This document shows positions 15,813 to 24,315 of a stretch of 64,000 nucleotides of DNA, one piece after another; positions within the stretch are counted from its first letter, which is position 1, and each line of letters opens with the position of its first letter. Origin of the DNA: Bacillota bacterium. Lineage in GTDB: Bacteria; Bacillota; Clostridia; Acetivibrionales; DSM-1351. The position numbers and the translations under genes are program-made. The notes beneath the pieces were generated by a model. That model saw only the letters and a list, made by a program, of their open reading frames with translations. It did not search any database and was not told the DNA's origin. The stretch spans positions 1 through 64,000 of the forward strand of contig JAEZOA010000043.1 of NCBI GenBank assembly GCA_023441625.1, given 5' to 3'.

Positions 15813-16976
15813 TTAAACACCTTCCCTATCTACCTCTCCTATAATCCTTGCCATAATTTTATTTGCCTCTTCTCCTAAAGGCTCGCCCTGTATAGAAGCA
15901 TAAAACTCTCTAAACAGCTCCAGCTTGGATTTTCCTTTATATCCATCTGTGGCGGAGGTTTTGCTTTCCTCTCTTTGATTCACGCTTTCTTTTGTCAGTC
16001 CCATTATATTTGGATAAACTGTCCGTAGCTTTGAAATTGGGTCAATAAGCTCACCCTTATCGGTTAGAATAGCATAAACATAGTCCTCAGGATTAGCAGC
16101 CTTATATATTTCAGGACTTAGTAATTCATCTATTGGCCCTTTTATAATTCTCATATCCTTTTTAGGAATAAGTGGAGCCAGCCTTGTCTCAATACTACCT
16201 GTTCCATCAAGCTCAATAATATTTACACCTTTTTTTTGATTTACCTCAGAAAAAGAATACTTAAGTAGCGAACCCGAATATCGAACATTGTCGGCACCAG
16301 CTCTTTGCGGTGCATGCAAATGTCCCAGAGCTGTATAATTAAACATGCTGAAATAACAAGAGTTCACAAAGTCAGTACCACCAATACTCAATGGCCTTTC
16401 AGATTCTGATGTATGCTGTGTCTCTCCCCCTAAATGAGTTATATATCCATGTGTAATCATAACATTTCTCTCATTTGAATTTATGGCTTGTCCTATGTTG
16501 TCAATAATTCTCTTCATTGCTGCATCATGTGTAGATATCTGATTATCATCAAATATATGCCGTACAATCCTTGGATCTGTATATGGCAGCATATAAAAAT
16601 TTACTGGGCCAGTGGAATCCTGTAGTGTAATGCAAGGAGTCTCTCCATCAAAAACACCTACAATATGAAGACCATTATTAGTAAGAATTTTATTTGCAAA
16701 GGATAATCTTTCTGCGCTGTCATGGTTTCCTGAAATGGCGAGAATAGGAACCTTCAGCTCCAGCAGCAGCTTATTAAATATCGAATCAATTAATTCCACT
16801 GCCTCTACAGGAGGTATACTTCTATCATATATATCACCTGCAATAATAAGTGCGTTTGGCTTTTCCTGCTCTATTATTGAAACGAGCTGCTCTAATACAT
16901 GTCTCTGTTCCTCAAGCATGCTAAACTCATTTACTATTTTTCCAATATGCCAGTCTCCAGTGTGAATTATTTTCAT
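15813..16976 (-). CDS. sbcD: Exonuclease subunit SbcD (Mre11-like)
   Basis: Mn-dependent nuclease of the SbcCD complex. 387 residues. The metallophosphoesterase motifs are in order: GDWHIGK (residues 7-13), GDIYDRS, SGNHDSAERL, ITHGYITH and ALGHLHAPQ. The C-terminal part is the cap region that contacts SbcC. It shares an operon with sbcC (no gap). A second Mre11/Rad50-type pair lies at 49.8-53.2 kb in this window. Confidence 0.97.
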   Translation of the reverse strand: MKIIHTGDWHIGKIVNEFSMLEEQRHVLEQLVSIIEQEKPNALIIAGDIYDRSIPPVEAVELIDSIFNKLLLELKVPILAISGNHDSAERLSFANKILTNNGLHIVGVFDGETPCITLQDSTGPVNFYMLPYTDPRIVRHIFDDNQISTHDAAMKRIIDNIGQAINSNERNVMITHGYITHLGGETQHTSESERPLSIGGTDFVNSCYFSMFNYTALGHLHAPQRAGADNVRYSGSLLKYSFSEVNQKKGVNIIELDGTGSIETRLAPLIPKKDMRIIKGPIDELLSPEIYKAANPEDYVYAILTDKGELIDPISKLRTVYPNIMGLTKESVNQREESKTSATDGYKGKSKLELFREFYASIQGEPLGEEANKIMARIIGEVDREGV

Positions 16977-16991
16977 GTTGCCGTTTCCCCT

Positions 16992-17939
16992 TTATAATTT
17001 AACAGCTTCTCTTTCCTTCACTCTATCTGTAGCAGAATCTATACTAGAAAAGCCTTCTCTAACTGGAAAAAGTACTTTTATCCCATTCTCAATTATCTCA
17101 AAAGCTACCGTTTTTGCTGTTACTATCTCACCATCTATATTCAGGCAAAGGTCCTCATCACTCTCAATACTTATTTTCTTGCCCTTATAAAAGCTAACTT
17201 GTTTTAGCTGTGCGTGCTGCCCTTTCATGTACTTGGGAAACAGCCCCAACATCTTAATCCGGCTTAAATCAGTAACCATACATATATCAAACAAACCATC
17301 ATCTAATTTTGCATCAGGAGTAGGTATTATTCCACCACCATAGTACCTGCCATTAGCTATTGCTGCAAGTATGGCCTTAAGTTTTATCTTTTTACCATCA
17401 ATATCTATATTTATATTACAAACCTTTTTTATAAAAATAGTATAAATTATTGAAAGTACATATGCCATACTTCCTGTAATTCCCCGAACCTTCTTAAATT
17501 TATCAGCATTAAAAACAACTTCTGCATCAAAGCCGATTGAGGATATATTTATAAAATATTTATCGTTTACCTTAGCCAGGTCAATGCTCTTCTCCTCACC
17601 ATTAATAGTACTCAATATCATATCCTTTATTTCAAAGGGCGTGTGTACGCTTCGAATAAAGTCATTTCCTGAACCTGTAGGTATTACTCCCAATACTGAT
17701 TCTGAACCTGCAATGCCATTTACTATTTCATTAACAGTGCCATCCCCGCCAATGGAATATATCCTGCATTTACCCTGACTGGAATATTCCTTGGCGAGTT
17801 CAGTTGCATGACCTGGATACTCTGTAACTCGGATACAAAACTCCTCATCCTTATCCTTAAAATACTCTTCAATAAATGGTATGAGCCCCAGTGATTTCTC
17901 TTTCCCTGCTTTTGGATTTACAATAAAGATATGTTTCAT
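16992..17939 (-). CDS. Diacylglycerol/lipid kinase family protein (YegS/DgkB type)
   Basis: Phosphorylates diacylglycerol or a related lipid, recycling membrane lipid. About 315 residues. The catalytic fold shows MKHIFIVNPKAGKEKS, the nucleotide loop SIGGDGTVNEIVNGI, GVIPTGSGNDF and ANGRYYGGGIIPTPDAKLDDGLFDICMV, all hallmarks of the DAGK_cat family. An earlier start at 18002 would add 21 atypical residues; the ATG at 17939, after a G-rich site, gives the usual N-terminus. It sits 15 bp upstream of sbcD and may share its transcript. The exact substrate is not determinable. Confidence 0.9.
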   Translation of the reverse strand: MKHIFIVNPKAGKEKSLGLIPFIEEYFKDKDEEFCIRVTEYPGHATELAKEYSSQGKCRIYSIGGDGTVNEIVNGIAGSESVLGVIPTGSGNDFIRSVHTPFEIKDMILSTINGEEKSIDLAKVNDKYFINISSIGFDAEVVFNADKFKKVRGITGSMAYVLSIIYTIFIKKVCNINIDIDGKKIKLKAILAAIANGRYYGGGIIPTPDAKLDDGLFDICMVTDLSRIKMLGLFPKYMKGQHAQLKQVSFYKGKKISIESDEDLCLNIDGEIVTAKTVAFEIIENGIKVLFPVREGFSSIDSATDRVKEREAVKL

Positions 17940-18057
17940 ATGGCCCCCATAATAAAAATTTGCACTTGTTATACCAGCTAGTATATAAATATATTTTATC
18001 ATAATCCCTCACAACTACAAAGTGGTGGATATATGCACATATCCTTCTATGTACCAA

Positions 18058-19566
18058 TTAATTTATTCTTTTTAGTCTTATTACATTCCATGATAGGCTT
18101 TTTACAGTGGCTTTTACATTACCGTCCTCTATAGTTGCATTTCCATTATTAGTCGGTATAACATTATATGGATTTATATTTGTATTGGTAGCTTTTACAT
18201 TACTATTTTCCATTACAATATGCTGGGCCACCTCAAACTCACCAAAACCATTGAGCTCAATATCAAAAGTCAAATCGTTTTCAACATCTTTGTTAACAGC
18301 AAATATTGTTATTTCATTATTATCATCACTAATAACAGCTGTAGCATCAATACATGGAACGTCTGTGAAATCCTTACTGTCATACTTAGGTGACTTAATA
18401 ACTGGATTCAAAACTGTTCCTCTTCCATAAATGGAGGTATGTAATAGTGGATAGTATATTATCTGCTTCCACACACTACCGCCTCTCTCAGTCATTATTG
18501 GTGCAATTACATTTACAAGCTGAGCAAGGCATGCAATTTTAACACGATCACAATTTTTGAGAAGAGTAATAAGCATGCTTCCAACTACAAGTGCATCCTC
18601 AAAGGTGTAGACATCCTCAAGCTTAGAAGGAGCTATTGCCCATCTGTCCTCTTTTTTAGCTTCTTGATCAAAACTATACCAAACATTCCATTCATCAAAG
18701 GAAAGATTTATTTTTTTGCTGCTACGTTTTTTAGCTTTAACATAATCACAGGTTGCAATTACAGACTTAATAAATGCATCCATATCCATTGACCTTGCAA
18801 GAAAGTTCTTTGTGTCATTTTCTTTGTTATTGTAATAAGTATGTAAGGAAATGTAATCTACATGGTCATAGGTATTCTCAAGCACCGTTGCCTCCCATTG
18901 TCCAAAGGTATGCATACCACTACCTGAGCTTCCACATGCAACTAGCTCAAGGGTTGGATCTACCCATTTCATTACCTTTGCTGTCTCACATGCCAATCTT
19001 CCATATTCTTCAGCTGTTTTTGTACCTATTTGCCAGGATCCATCCATTTCATTTCCAAGACACCAGGTTTTAATATTATGTGGTTGATTATATCCATGTG
19101 ACTTTCTTAAATCACTCCAATATGTACCTTCTGGGTGATTGCAGTATTCTACTAAATTTCTGGCTGCATCAGCTCCCCTAGTACCCAGGTTAACTGCCAT
19201 CATAACCTCTGCTCCAACTTGTTTAGCCCAATGACAGAACTCATTTGTTCCTATAGCATTTGTTTCAGTCACAGTCCATGACAGATCCATACGTCTAGGT
19301 CTCTTATCAACAGGTCCAACACCATCCTCCCAATTATAGCCCGAAACAAAATTCCCACCAGGATAACGTATTATTGGTATATTTAATTCCTTTATTATTT
19401 CAGCAACATCCTGACGGAACCCGTATTTATCTGCTGTAGGATGATCTGGCTCATATATGCCTCCATAAACAGCCCTCCCTAAATGCTCAATAAATGAACC
19501 ATATATCCTTTTGTCTACTTCACCTATAATGTAATCCTTGTTAAGTATCATCTTTGCGCTACTCAT
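18058..19566 (-). CDS. abfA: Alpha-L-arabinofuranosidase, GH51
   Basis: Releases terminal arabinofuranose from arabinoxylan and arabinan oligosaccharides. 502 residues from this start, the standard length. The GH51 motifs are clear: RYPGGNF near 70, acid/base Glu about 173 in WCLGNEMDG, and nucleophile Glu about 292 in LSFDEWNVWY. No signal peptide is present, so it acts inside the cell on imported oligosaccharides. The ORF extends to 19581, but that segment is the GAGGAGGAG ribosome site; ATG 19566 is chosen. A consensus promoter and paired operator-like repeats lie upstream, and an ArsR-type regulator is divergent. Confidence 0.96.
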   Translation of the reverse strand: MSSAKMILNKDYIIGEVDKRIYGSFIEHLGRAVYGGIYEPDHPTADKYGFRQDVAEIIKELNIPIIRYPGGNFVSGYNWEDGVGPVDKRPRRMDLSWTVTETNAIGTNEFCHWAKQVGAEVMMAVNLGTRGADAARNLVEYCNHPEGTYWSDLRKSHGYNQPHNIKTWCLGNEMDGSWQIGTKTAEEYGRLACETAKVMKWVDPTLELVACGSSGSGMHTFGQWEATVLENTYDHVDYISLHTYYNNKENDTKNFLARSMDMDAFIKSVIATCDYVKAKKRSSKKINLSFDEWNVWYSFDQEAKKEDRWAIAPSKLEDVYTFEDALVVGSMLITLLKNCDRVKIACLAQLVNVIAPIMTERGGSVWKQIIYYPLLHTSIYGRGTVLNPVIKSPKYDSKDFTDVPCIDATAVISDDNNEITIFAVNKDVENDLTFDIELNGFGEFEVAQHIVMENSNVKATNTNINPYNVIPTNNGNATIEDGNVKATVKSLSWNVIRLKRIN

Positions 19567-19581
19567 ACAACTCCTCCTCAC

Positions 19582-19656
19582 GTATTAATGTTTTTATTAA
19601 TTTGTTAACCTATGTATTAATAACTATATAATATCCTTCATCTATTGAGCTGTCAA
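19582..19656 (-). promoter_or_regulatory. abfA promoter with two ATTAATAC operator-like repeats
   Basis: On the minus strand TTGACA (19656-19651) and TATTAT (19633-19628) are separated by 17 bases. Two identical GTATTAAT words (19582-19589 and 19614-19621) lie downstream of the -10, 32 bp or about three helical turns apart on the same face. That placement fits repression by the adjacent ArsR-type protein; the link is inferred. Confidence 0.7.
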
Positions 19657-19821
19657 TATATTCAAGAAACTTAATTACTCCTTTGTTTACAAAATATGCT
19701 TAGTAATTTATACTTATATTAGTTTGCATCAGTTTGTTTGTAAAAGTGTATCATGTATTGTATCTTCGAGTCGTTACTATTTGCACTAATTCTATTTAAT
19801 CATATGAAAGGGTATTTGTGA

Positions 19822-20724
19822 ATGAAAGCAGAAATATCAGATAAGTGGTTGCCACTATATGAAGCATTAGCTAGCAGTGTTCGTCTTGATATAATTAATC
19901 TTCTAGCACAGAAGCCTATGAATATTAAGCAGCTTGCTGAGCAATTGGGACTTAGCAGTGCAATAATCACCATGCACATTAAGAAGCTTGAAGCCTCTGC
20001 TATAATACATTGTGAACGCAAAAGCATAAATGGATCAGTTCAAAAACTGTGCTTTCTTGATATAGACTCGTTGGAAATTCAATTTCCAAATAAGCTTTCA
20101 AATTCAAGAAATTATCATGAATTTTCTGTACCAATTGGTCATTACTCTGATTTTAGCGCTACTCCAACCTGTGGTATAGCCACTCCAGAAAAAATTATTG
20201 GAGAATACGATGATCCCAGGTATTTTTTAGACCCTGAAAGAGTTAATGCAGGTATACTTTGGTTCACAGAAGGCTTTGTTGAATACAAGATTCCTAATTT
20301 TCTTTTGTCGGTACAACAGCCAGAGGAACTGGAAATATCTATGGAGCTTGGCTCAGAAGCTCCTGGAATAAATAGTAACTGGCCATCAGACATAGCCTTT
20401 TTCTTAAATGAGCATAAAATCGGAGAATGGACTAGTCCTGGTGACTTTGGAAATAACCGCGGCAAATTTACTCCGAAATGGTGGAGTCTCCAAGTTGGTC
20501 AATATGGGCTTTACAAAGCCATTCGTATAACTCAAGATGGCTCTTACATTGATGGTATAAGAGTTTCAGACACTACTCTGTCTTCTCTTGATATCAGGCA
20601 TAAGTACTGGTCTTTCCGAATAGCTGTCCTCCCAGATGCTGTGAACGTTGGTGGTGTCACATTATTCGGTAAGGGTTTTGGCAACTATAGCCGTGATATT
20701 ACGTTTAAGCTTTATTTTAAATGA
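19822..20724 (+). CDS. ArsR-family regulator with a large C-terminal domain, probable arabinose-operon regulator
   Basis: 300 residues. The ArsR-like winged helix spans about 1-75 (YEALASSVRLDIINLLAQKPMNIKQLAEQLGLSSAIITMHIKKLEASAIIHCERK). The remaining 220 residues are rich in aromatic and beta-prone segments (WFTEGFVEYKIPNFLL, WPSDIAFFLNEHKIGEWTSPGDFG, KYWSFRIAV), resembling a beta-sandwich or carbohydrate-binding-like sensor. This is far longer than metal-sensing ArsR proteins (about 100 residues) and no metal-ligand Cys motif is visible. Divergence from abfA suggests that it senses a sugar and controls abfA. Confidence 0.8.
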   Translation: MKAEISDKWLPLYEALASSVRLDIINLLAQKPMNIKQLAEQLGLSSAIITMHIKKLEASAIIHCERKSINGSVQKLCFLDIDSLEIQFPNKLSNSRNYHEFSVPIGHYSDFSATPTCGIATPEKIIGEYDDPRYFLDPERVNAGILWFTEGFVEYKIPNFLLSVQQPEELEISMELGSEAPGINSNWPSDIAFFLNEHKIGEWTSPGDFGNNRGKFTPKWWSLQVGQYGLYKAIRITQDGSYIDGIRVSDTTLSSLDIRHKYWSFRIAVLPDAVNVGGVTLFGKGFGNYSRDITFKLYFK

Positions 20725-20868
20725 GTTTTTAATACCTTATATTCGTATGTTATGTTGGGCACTTTTCACACTATATTTATTCAAACTTTTTATTTCTCAT
20801 AAAGCTTGCTTTTTATTTTAATATGTATTAATATATTATGTGCACCACAAGTTATTGCTTATGTACAT

Positions 20869-20945
20869 GCGCCTGTAGCTCAATTGGATAGAGCGTCTGG
20901 CTACGGACCAGAAGGCTAGGGATTCGAGTTCCTTCAGGCGCACCA
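20869..20945 (+). tRNA. tRNA-Arg (ACG)
   Basis: A full cloverleaf: acceptor stem GCGCCTG/CAGGCGC, D-arm GCTCAATTGGATAGAGC, anticodon arm TCTGG-CTACGGA-CCAGA with anticodon ACG, T-arm with loop TTCGAGT, and an encoded 3' CCA. 77 nucleotides. The first anticodon base is presumably edited to inosine, as in other bacteria, to read CGN arginine codons. Confidence 0.97.
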
Positions 20946-20947
20946 AC

Positions 20948-20984
20948 AAAACCCCTCAAATCCTTTGATTTGAGGGGTTTTGTT
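20948..20984 (+). terminator. Rho-independent terminator of tRNA-Arg
   Basis: A 15-bp stem AAAACCCCTCAAATC with its complement around a CTTT loop, followed by TTTTGTTTTT, begins two bases after the tRNA CCA. Confidence 0.93.
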
Positions 20985-21138
20985 TTTAAATTTTAGCTAT
21001 GTTAGATAGTATTGTTGTTTTTATGATATGAGAAATGGTGCTTTTCATAATAAGATTTCACCATATACAAAGAAAGTTCATCAATCTATTACATTTTTAT
21101 CATTCTACATATTGCATTCTTTATATCTATACTATTAT

Positions 21139-21579
21139 TTAATTCTCTACACCTACTGTTATTATACAGCTACATCTATCTTTGATTTCATTTATAAATT
21201 CGTTTCTTTTCTTTGGTGAGACTAATGCAGTATCATATTTTCCATACCTAATTTCGATTCGTTTTAAAGAACATGCTGCCGCTGAAGAAGGGTCATGACT
21301 TTCTTTCAACTCTATTATTTTATCATAGCTAATCCTACCTCTAAATGGACCGCATCTCACATACAGATAACTTTCTCTAAAGATATAATATGTGCCAAAC
21401 CAAAGATAGGCAGAGAATAAATTGATGAATAATGCTATGATAAAAGTTAGCGATAAATGTAACTTAGTATTCATTACTGCTCCAAAACCTGTTGAAAGTA
21501 AAAAAGCAATAAGTGGTATCCAAATAGCCATTCCCAACCCAATATCCTTTTTTGAATAGAACCTTTTCGAATTTCCCAT
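21139..21579 (-). CDS. Membrane protein with bacterial PH-like domain
   Basis: About 146 residues from ATG 21579, chosen for the AAGGAAGG site eight bases upstream; the ORF runs back to 21618. Two membrane helices (about residues 13-33 and 41-62, GMAIWIPLIAFLLSTGF and LSLTFIIALFINLFSAYLWF) precede a PH-like module (YIFRESYLYVRCGPFRGRISYDKIIELKESHDPSSAAACSLKRIEIRYGKYDTALVSPKKRNEFINEI). The pattern of a short TM hairpin plus PH-like beta domain is seen in many small clostridial proteins of unknown role. Nothing in the neighbourhood suggests a function. Confidence 0.75.
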   Translation of the reverse strand: MGNSKRFYSKKDIGLGMAIWIPLIAFLLSTGFGAVMNTKLHLSLTFIIALFINLFSAYLWFGTYYIFRESYLYVRCGPFRGRISYDKIIELKESHDPSSAAACSLKRIEIRYGKYDTALVSPKKRNEFINEIKDRCSCIITVGVEN

Positions 21580-21766
21580 ATGCTTTCCTTCCTTTAATTC
21601 TGTGCTTTCTCTTCTCAAATATTATGAAATATTTTCAGTATCGATCATTTGATTACTGAACTGAGGTAACTTACTTCGCACTTTGAATAGCAGAATATCT
21701 GATGTTTGGCGCAAAAAATAGCACAAGTACATTATATGCACTTATGCCAAATTTTTCAATAGATCC

Positions 21767-21784
21767 GCCAAATTTCAGACACCC
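21767..21784 (-). mobile_element. Putative terminal repeat of the IS1595-type element
   Basis: On the minus strand GGGTGTCTGAAATTTGGC lies about 110 bp past the transposase stop, where an IS end beginning GGG would be expected. A matching opposite end is not visible because that side abuts the MerR gene, so the element looks truncated. The 21580-21893 gap otherwise holds no gene. Confidence 0.35.
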
Positions 21785-21893
21785 TGCTATTCAGTTTATG
21801 AAAATCATATAAATATAGGCTCTCGTTTTTGATAATGCTTGATTTTGCAGTCTATAAATCTTGTTGCACTACGAACGATGATGTTCTTTGTTT

Positions 21894-22578
21894 TCACAGT
21901 TTCCTTATCAGCTTTAAAATTCTGAAGCCATTTGAACAGTGAATACAGTTTGCGAGGTATTTCGTTGAAACTCCGTTAAATGGTCTTAACCAACCTTTAA
22001 ACAAGCTATGCAAGCTATTGATGTGTGAAATATGGTATATGCCATTTTTATGGTGTCCCCTCTTAATTTGAATATGCTCAATATTCTGATTCTTTGAAAA
22101 CTGTATATAGCTTTTGTGAGAGTCGGTGCATATGATAGAGCCTTCGTCCAGGTGTTCTCCATATAAACGTTCAAGGTCTTTAGAACGTATCCTGCCTTTG
22201 CAAACCATCTCCATGATAATATTGTTGTTTCTATCAATTGCAGTGGCGATGCAAACTTTGTTCATTAGTGATACCCCGTTTGTTTACTTCCTTGCCCCTT
22301 TTGCAAGATTTTCGTGGTACAATAATACCGCTTTTCTTTTGATTTCCTTTAAAGCTTTCTGCAACAAAGGTTTCATCCATCTCTACAACCCCAGACACAT
22401 CACCGATACCCATATATATTCTTAATACATCAAGTATTTTGTTCCTCATAAAGAATGAAGTCTTTACTCCAACACCTACTATGGATGCACTCTTTCTTAT
22501 TGAGTAGCCGAGGAGGATACACTTGGCATATTCAAGCCACTTAACTAAAGGCAGTTTTTTCGGCAAATTACATGTCAA
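21894..22578 (-). pseudogene. Frameshifted, N-terminally truncated IS1595-family (ISXO2-like) transposase
   Basis: Two overlapping frames together encode a DDE transposase of the ISXO2 type: first part ...VVEMDETFVAESFKGN..., second part ...CIATAIDRNNNIIMEMV...ICTDSHKSY...HISHINSLHSLFKGWLRPFNGVSTKYL. Removing one base from the TTT at 22257-22259 joins them as KRGITNEQVCIATAIDRN, so a single-base insertion broke the gene. The N-terminal zinc-ribbon part usual in this family is missing, and the fragment stops 12 bp short of the MerR gene. It is an inactive remnant; programmed frameshifting is possible but unlikely given the truncation. Confidence 0.88.
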
Positions 22579-22589
22579 TGTGCTTATTT

Positions 22590-23537
22590 TCAGCGTACCT
22601 TAATTGGTACATAAATGTCAAGCTGATGGTATCCAAGCGCAGCCTTAATCTCGTCGGTTGGATTTACCATATGACAGAGTGTCCGGCGGCCAGGTCGCTC
22701 GTCAAGTTCAAATCCACTGGTTTCTAGCCATTTTTTAATGCCTTCATAAACTCTGCCGTTTATGTCGTCATCTCCGTCCACAGACATGGCTGCTGCATAC
22801 AACCCACCTTTGAACTCTACGATTTCATATGGCTTTGTGTCCGATTCCGTAACCCAGTCTTCAACAGCCCAAATCCAAACTGCCCTCATATCTTCCTCAA
22901 ACCAAAGAAAATCAGGTGCACCGTACATTAGTTTTTTGACTAAATGGTTGTGTTCTTCCTGCCATTGCTGAAAAGTGCCCATAACATTGTCTATTGTGTC
23001 CAGTCCTGACGAAAATGCCTTGAATGGATTAATTTGAACAATCCTGACTTCAGGGGCTCTTTTCATCTTTTCAGTTACTTCTAATAGCCGATTCCCATAG
23101 GATGGGTTGCCGCTGTAAGAGACATTGGCAAGCTGTCCTTCAATTTCCTTCGCCTTTTCATAGAGCATCTTCACATCAGAATCGTTGCCAAAATCAACTT
23201 GCTCTATCTGACGGATAAACTCCAAAACAAGTTCTTTCAATTCATGCAGAAGGGCAACTTCACCATCAATATCATCTACTTTTTTGCCCAACACCTCCAA
23301 AACGGTTTCGGAGCCAGAAGTGTTGAATATACGTTGAATATCCTTGATACTAATGTTCAACTTACGTAAAATTAGGATTTGTTCCAATCTTTTAACCGCA
23401 ATTTCATCATACAACCTGTATGCGTAATCATTGCTTCTGGTGCTGGTTATCAACCCCATATCCTCATAATAACGTAACGTGCGTGCAGATATGTCATACT
23501 TAGACGACACATCTCTGATTTTAATTAGTTGGTTCAC
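22590..23537 (-). CDS. MerR-family regulator with GyrI-like effector-binding domain
   Basis: 315 residues from the GTG at 23537, chosen because AAGGAGG lies six bases upstream (an in-frame GTG six codons earlier overlaps that site). The MerR winged helix spans about 1-70 (IRDVSSKYDISARTLRYYEDMGLITSTRSNDYAYRLYDEIAVKRLEQILILRKLNISIKDIQRIF), then a coiled dimer helix. The C-terminal half looks like a GyrI/AraC-effector-binding fold (VRIVQINPFKAFSSG ... YEIVEFKGGLYAAAMS ... YVPIKVR), typical of BmrR-like multidrug sensors. No target gene is adjacent. Confidence 0.88.
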   Translation of the reverse strand: MNQLIKIRDVSSKYDISARTLRYYEDMGLITSTRSNDYAYRLYDEIAVKRLEQILILRKLNISIKDIQRIFNTSGSETVLEVLGKKVDDIDGEVALLHELKELVLEFIRQIEQVDFGNDSDVKMLYEKAKEIEGQLANVSYSGNPSYGNRLLEVTEKMKRAPEVRIVQINPFKAFSSGLDTIDNVMGTFQQWQEEHNHLVKKLMYGAPDFLWFEEDMRAVWIWAVEDWVTESDTKPYEIVEFKGGLYAAAMSVDGDDDINGRVYEGIKKWLETSGFELDERPGRRTLCHMVNPTDEIKAALGYHQLDIYVPIKVR

Positions 23538-23690
23538 GGTAATCCTCCTTTTCACTAGTTTACGTTAAGTATAAACGCTTCCCCAACGACAGAGTCAATA
23601 GAAAACTAAAGTTCAAATTCGACTATATTAACAGGGTACAAAAATTATAAATAACCTTCGTAATTTAATACTGATATAAACAGAGTTCTT

Positions 23691-23807
23691 AGCTTCAGGT
23701 GGAGTTTTTACTCCATATGAAGCTTAGAAATCGTTATCCAGGGTCGTAGCGCCATTTATCCCACACTTATAGAAGTGGGAGTATTAGTGGCGGTAGACAT
23801 CGGATAA
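23691..23807 (+). ncRNA. Candidate structured RNA or IS200/IS605-type element end
   Basis: Two nested structures stand out in a 778-bp gene-free gap. The first hairpin is AGCTTCA-GG-TGGAGT-TTTT-ACTCCA-TA-TGAAGCT (23691-23724). The second is three concentric stems: TTATCC/GGATAA (23734-23739 with 23802-23807), CGCCA/TGGCG (23750-23754 with 23788-23792) and CCCAC/GTGGG (23760-23764 with 23775-23779). GC content is higher than in the flanks. The CCCAC-loop-GTGGG tip with short closing stems resembles the ends or guide RNA of IS200/IS605 elements, but no tnpA or tnpB gene is present. The strand is uncertain. Confidence 0.45.
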
Positions 23808-24315
23808 AGTACTCTTTCATTTTACATCTTAAAGCCCTAAAATAGAATATCGTAATTTTAAGCAATTATACATAAAACCATACCATTATAGCGGAGGTAT
23901 ACGCTTCACAACAAAAAGTTTAAAGATCAACTCGAAACTTTTTACTTACAAATTTACACTTGTTTTATTGTTCAATAAAATACTATTTTAGGTGACAATT
24001 TTCATAATCAATATACCAATTACATTAATTAACATTGCATCTTTAAATATAATTATTGAATTATTCTCTAAAATATTGTATAATTCGACATAATAATTTG
24101 TTTTTCTTACTTTACAACAAAGCAAAATGTATAATGTGTCTAGTTTGTTGTTTCTATGTGTTTATCACTAATAGTTTCCATATCAAACTGGTTGTTTTTT
24201 GTGCTTATATTGTACAAAATAGTTTATACAATTTTGTACGTTATTTGTTTTGACTTTAACATATAGTAGTAATTATTTAAAGCCGCTTATGTAAACAGCG
24301 GTTAGGAGGTTCTTT
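23808..24315 (+). promoter_or_regulatory. AT-rich gap and leader of the opp operon
   Basis: No credible gene: the only long open frame is a Cys/Phe/Tyr-rich stretch without a ribosome site. An AAAAAGTTT/AAACTTTTT hairpin lies at 23913-23943. A possible promoter is TTGACT (24250-24255) with a weak -10 at 24273-24278. A hairpin CCGCT/AGCGG (24283-24301) sits directly before the TTAGGAGG ribosome site of oppB and could affect translation. Confidence 0.4.

Noticed and set aside
24056..24253. 65-codon open frame in the gap before oppB
   Set aside because: Rich in Cys, Phe and Tyr as expected of AT-rich noncoding DNA, no ribosome site, no family-like pattern.
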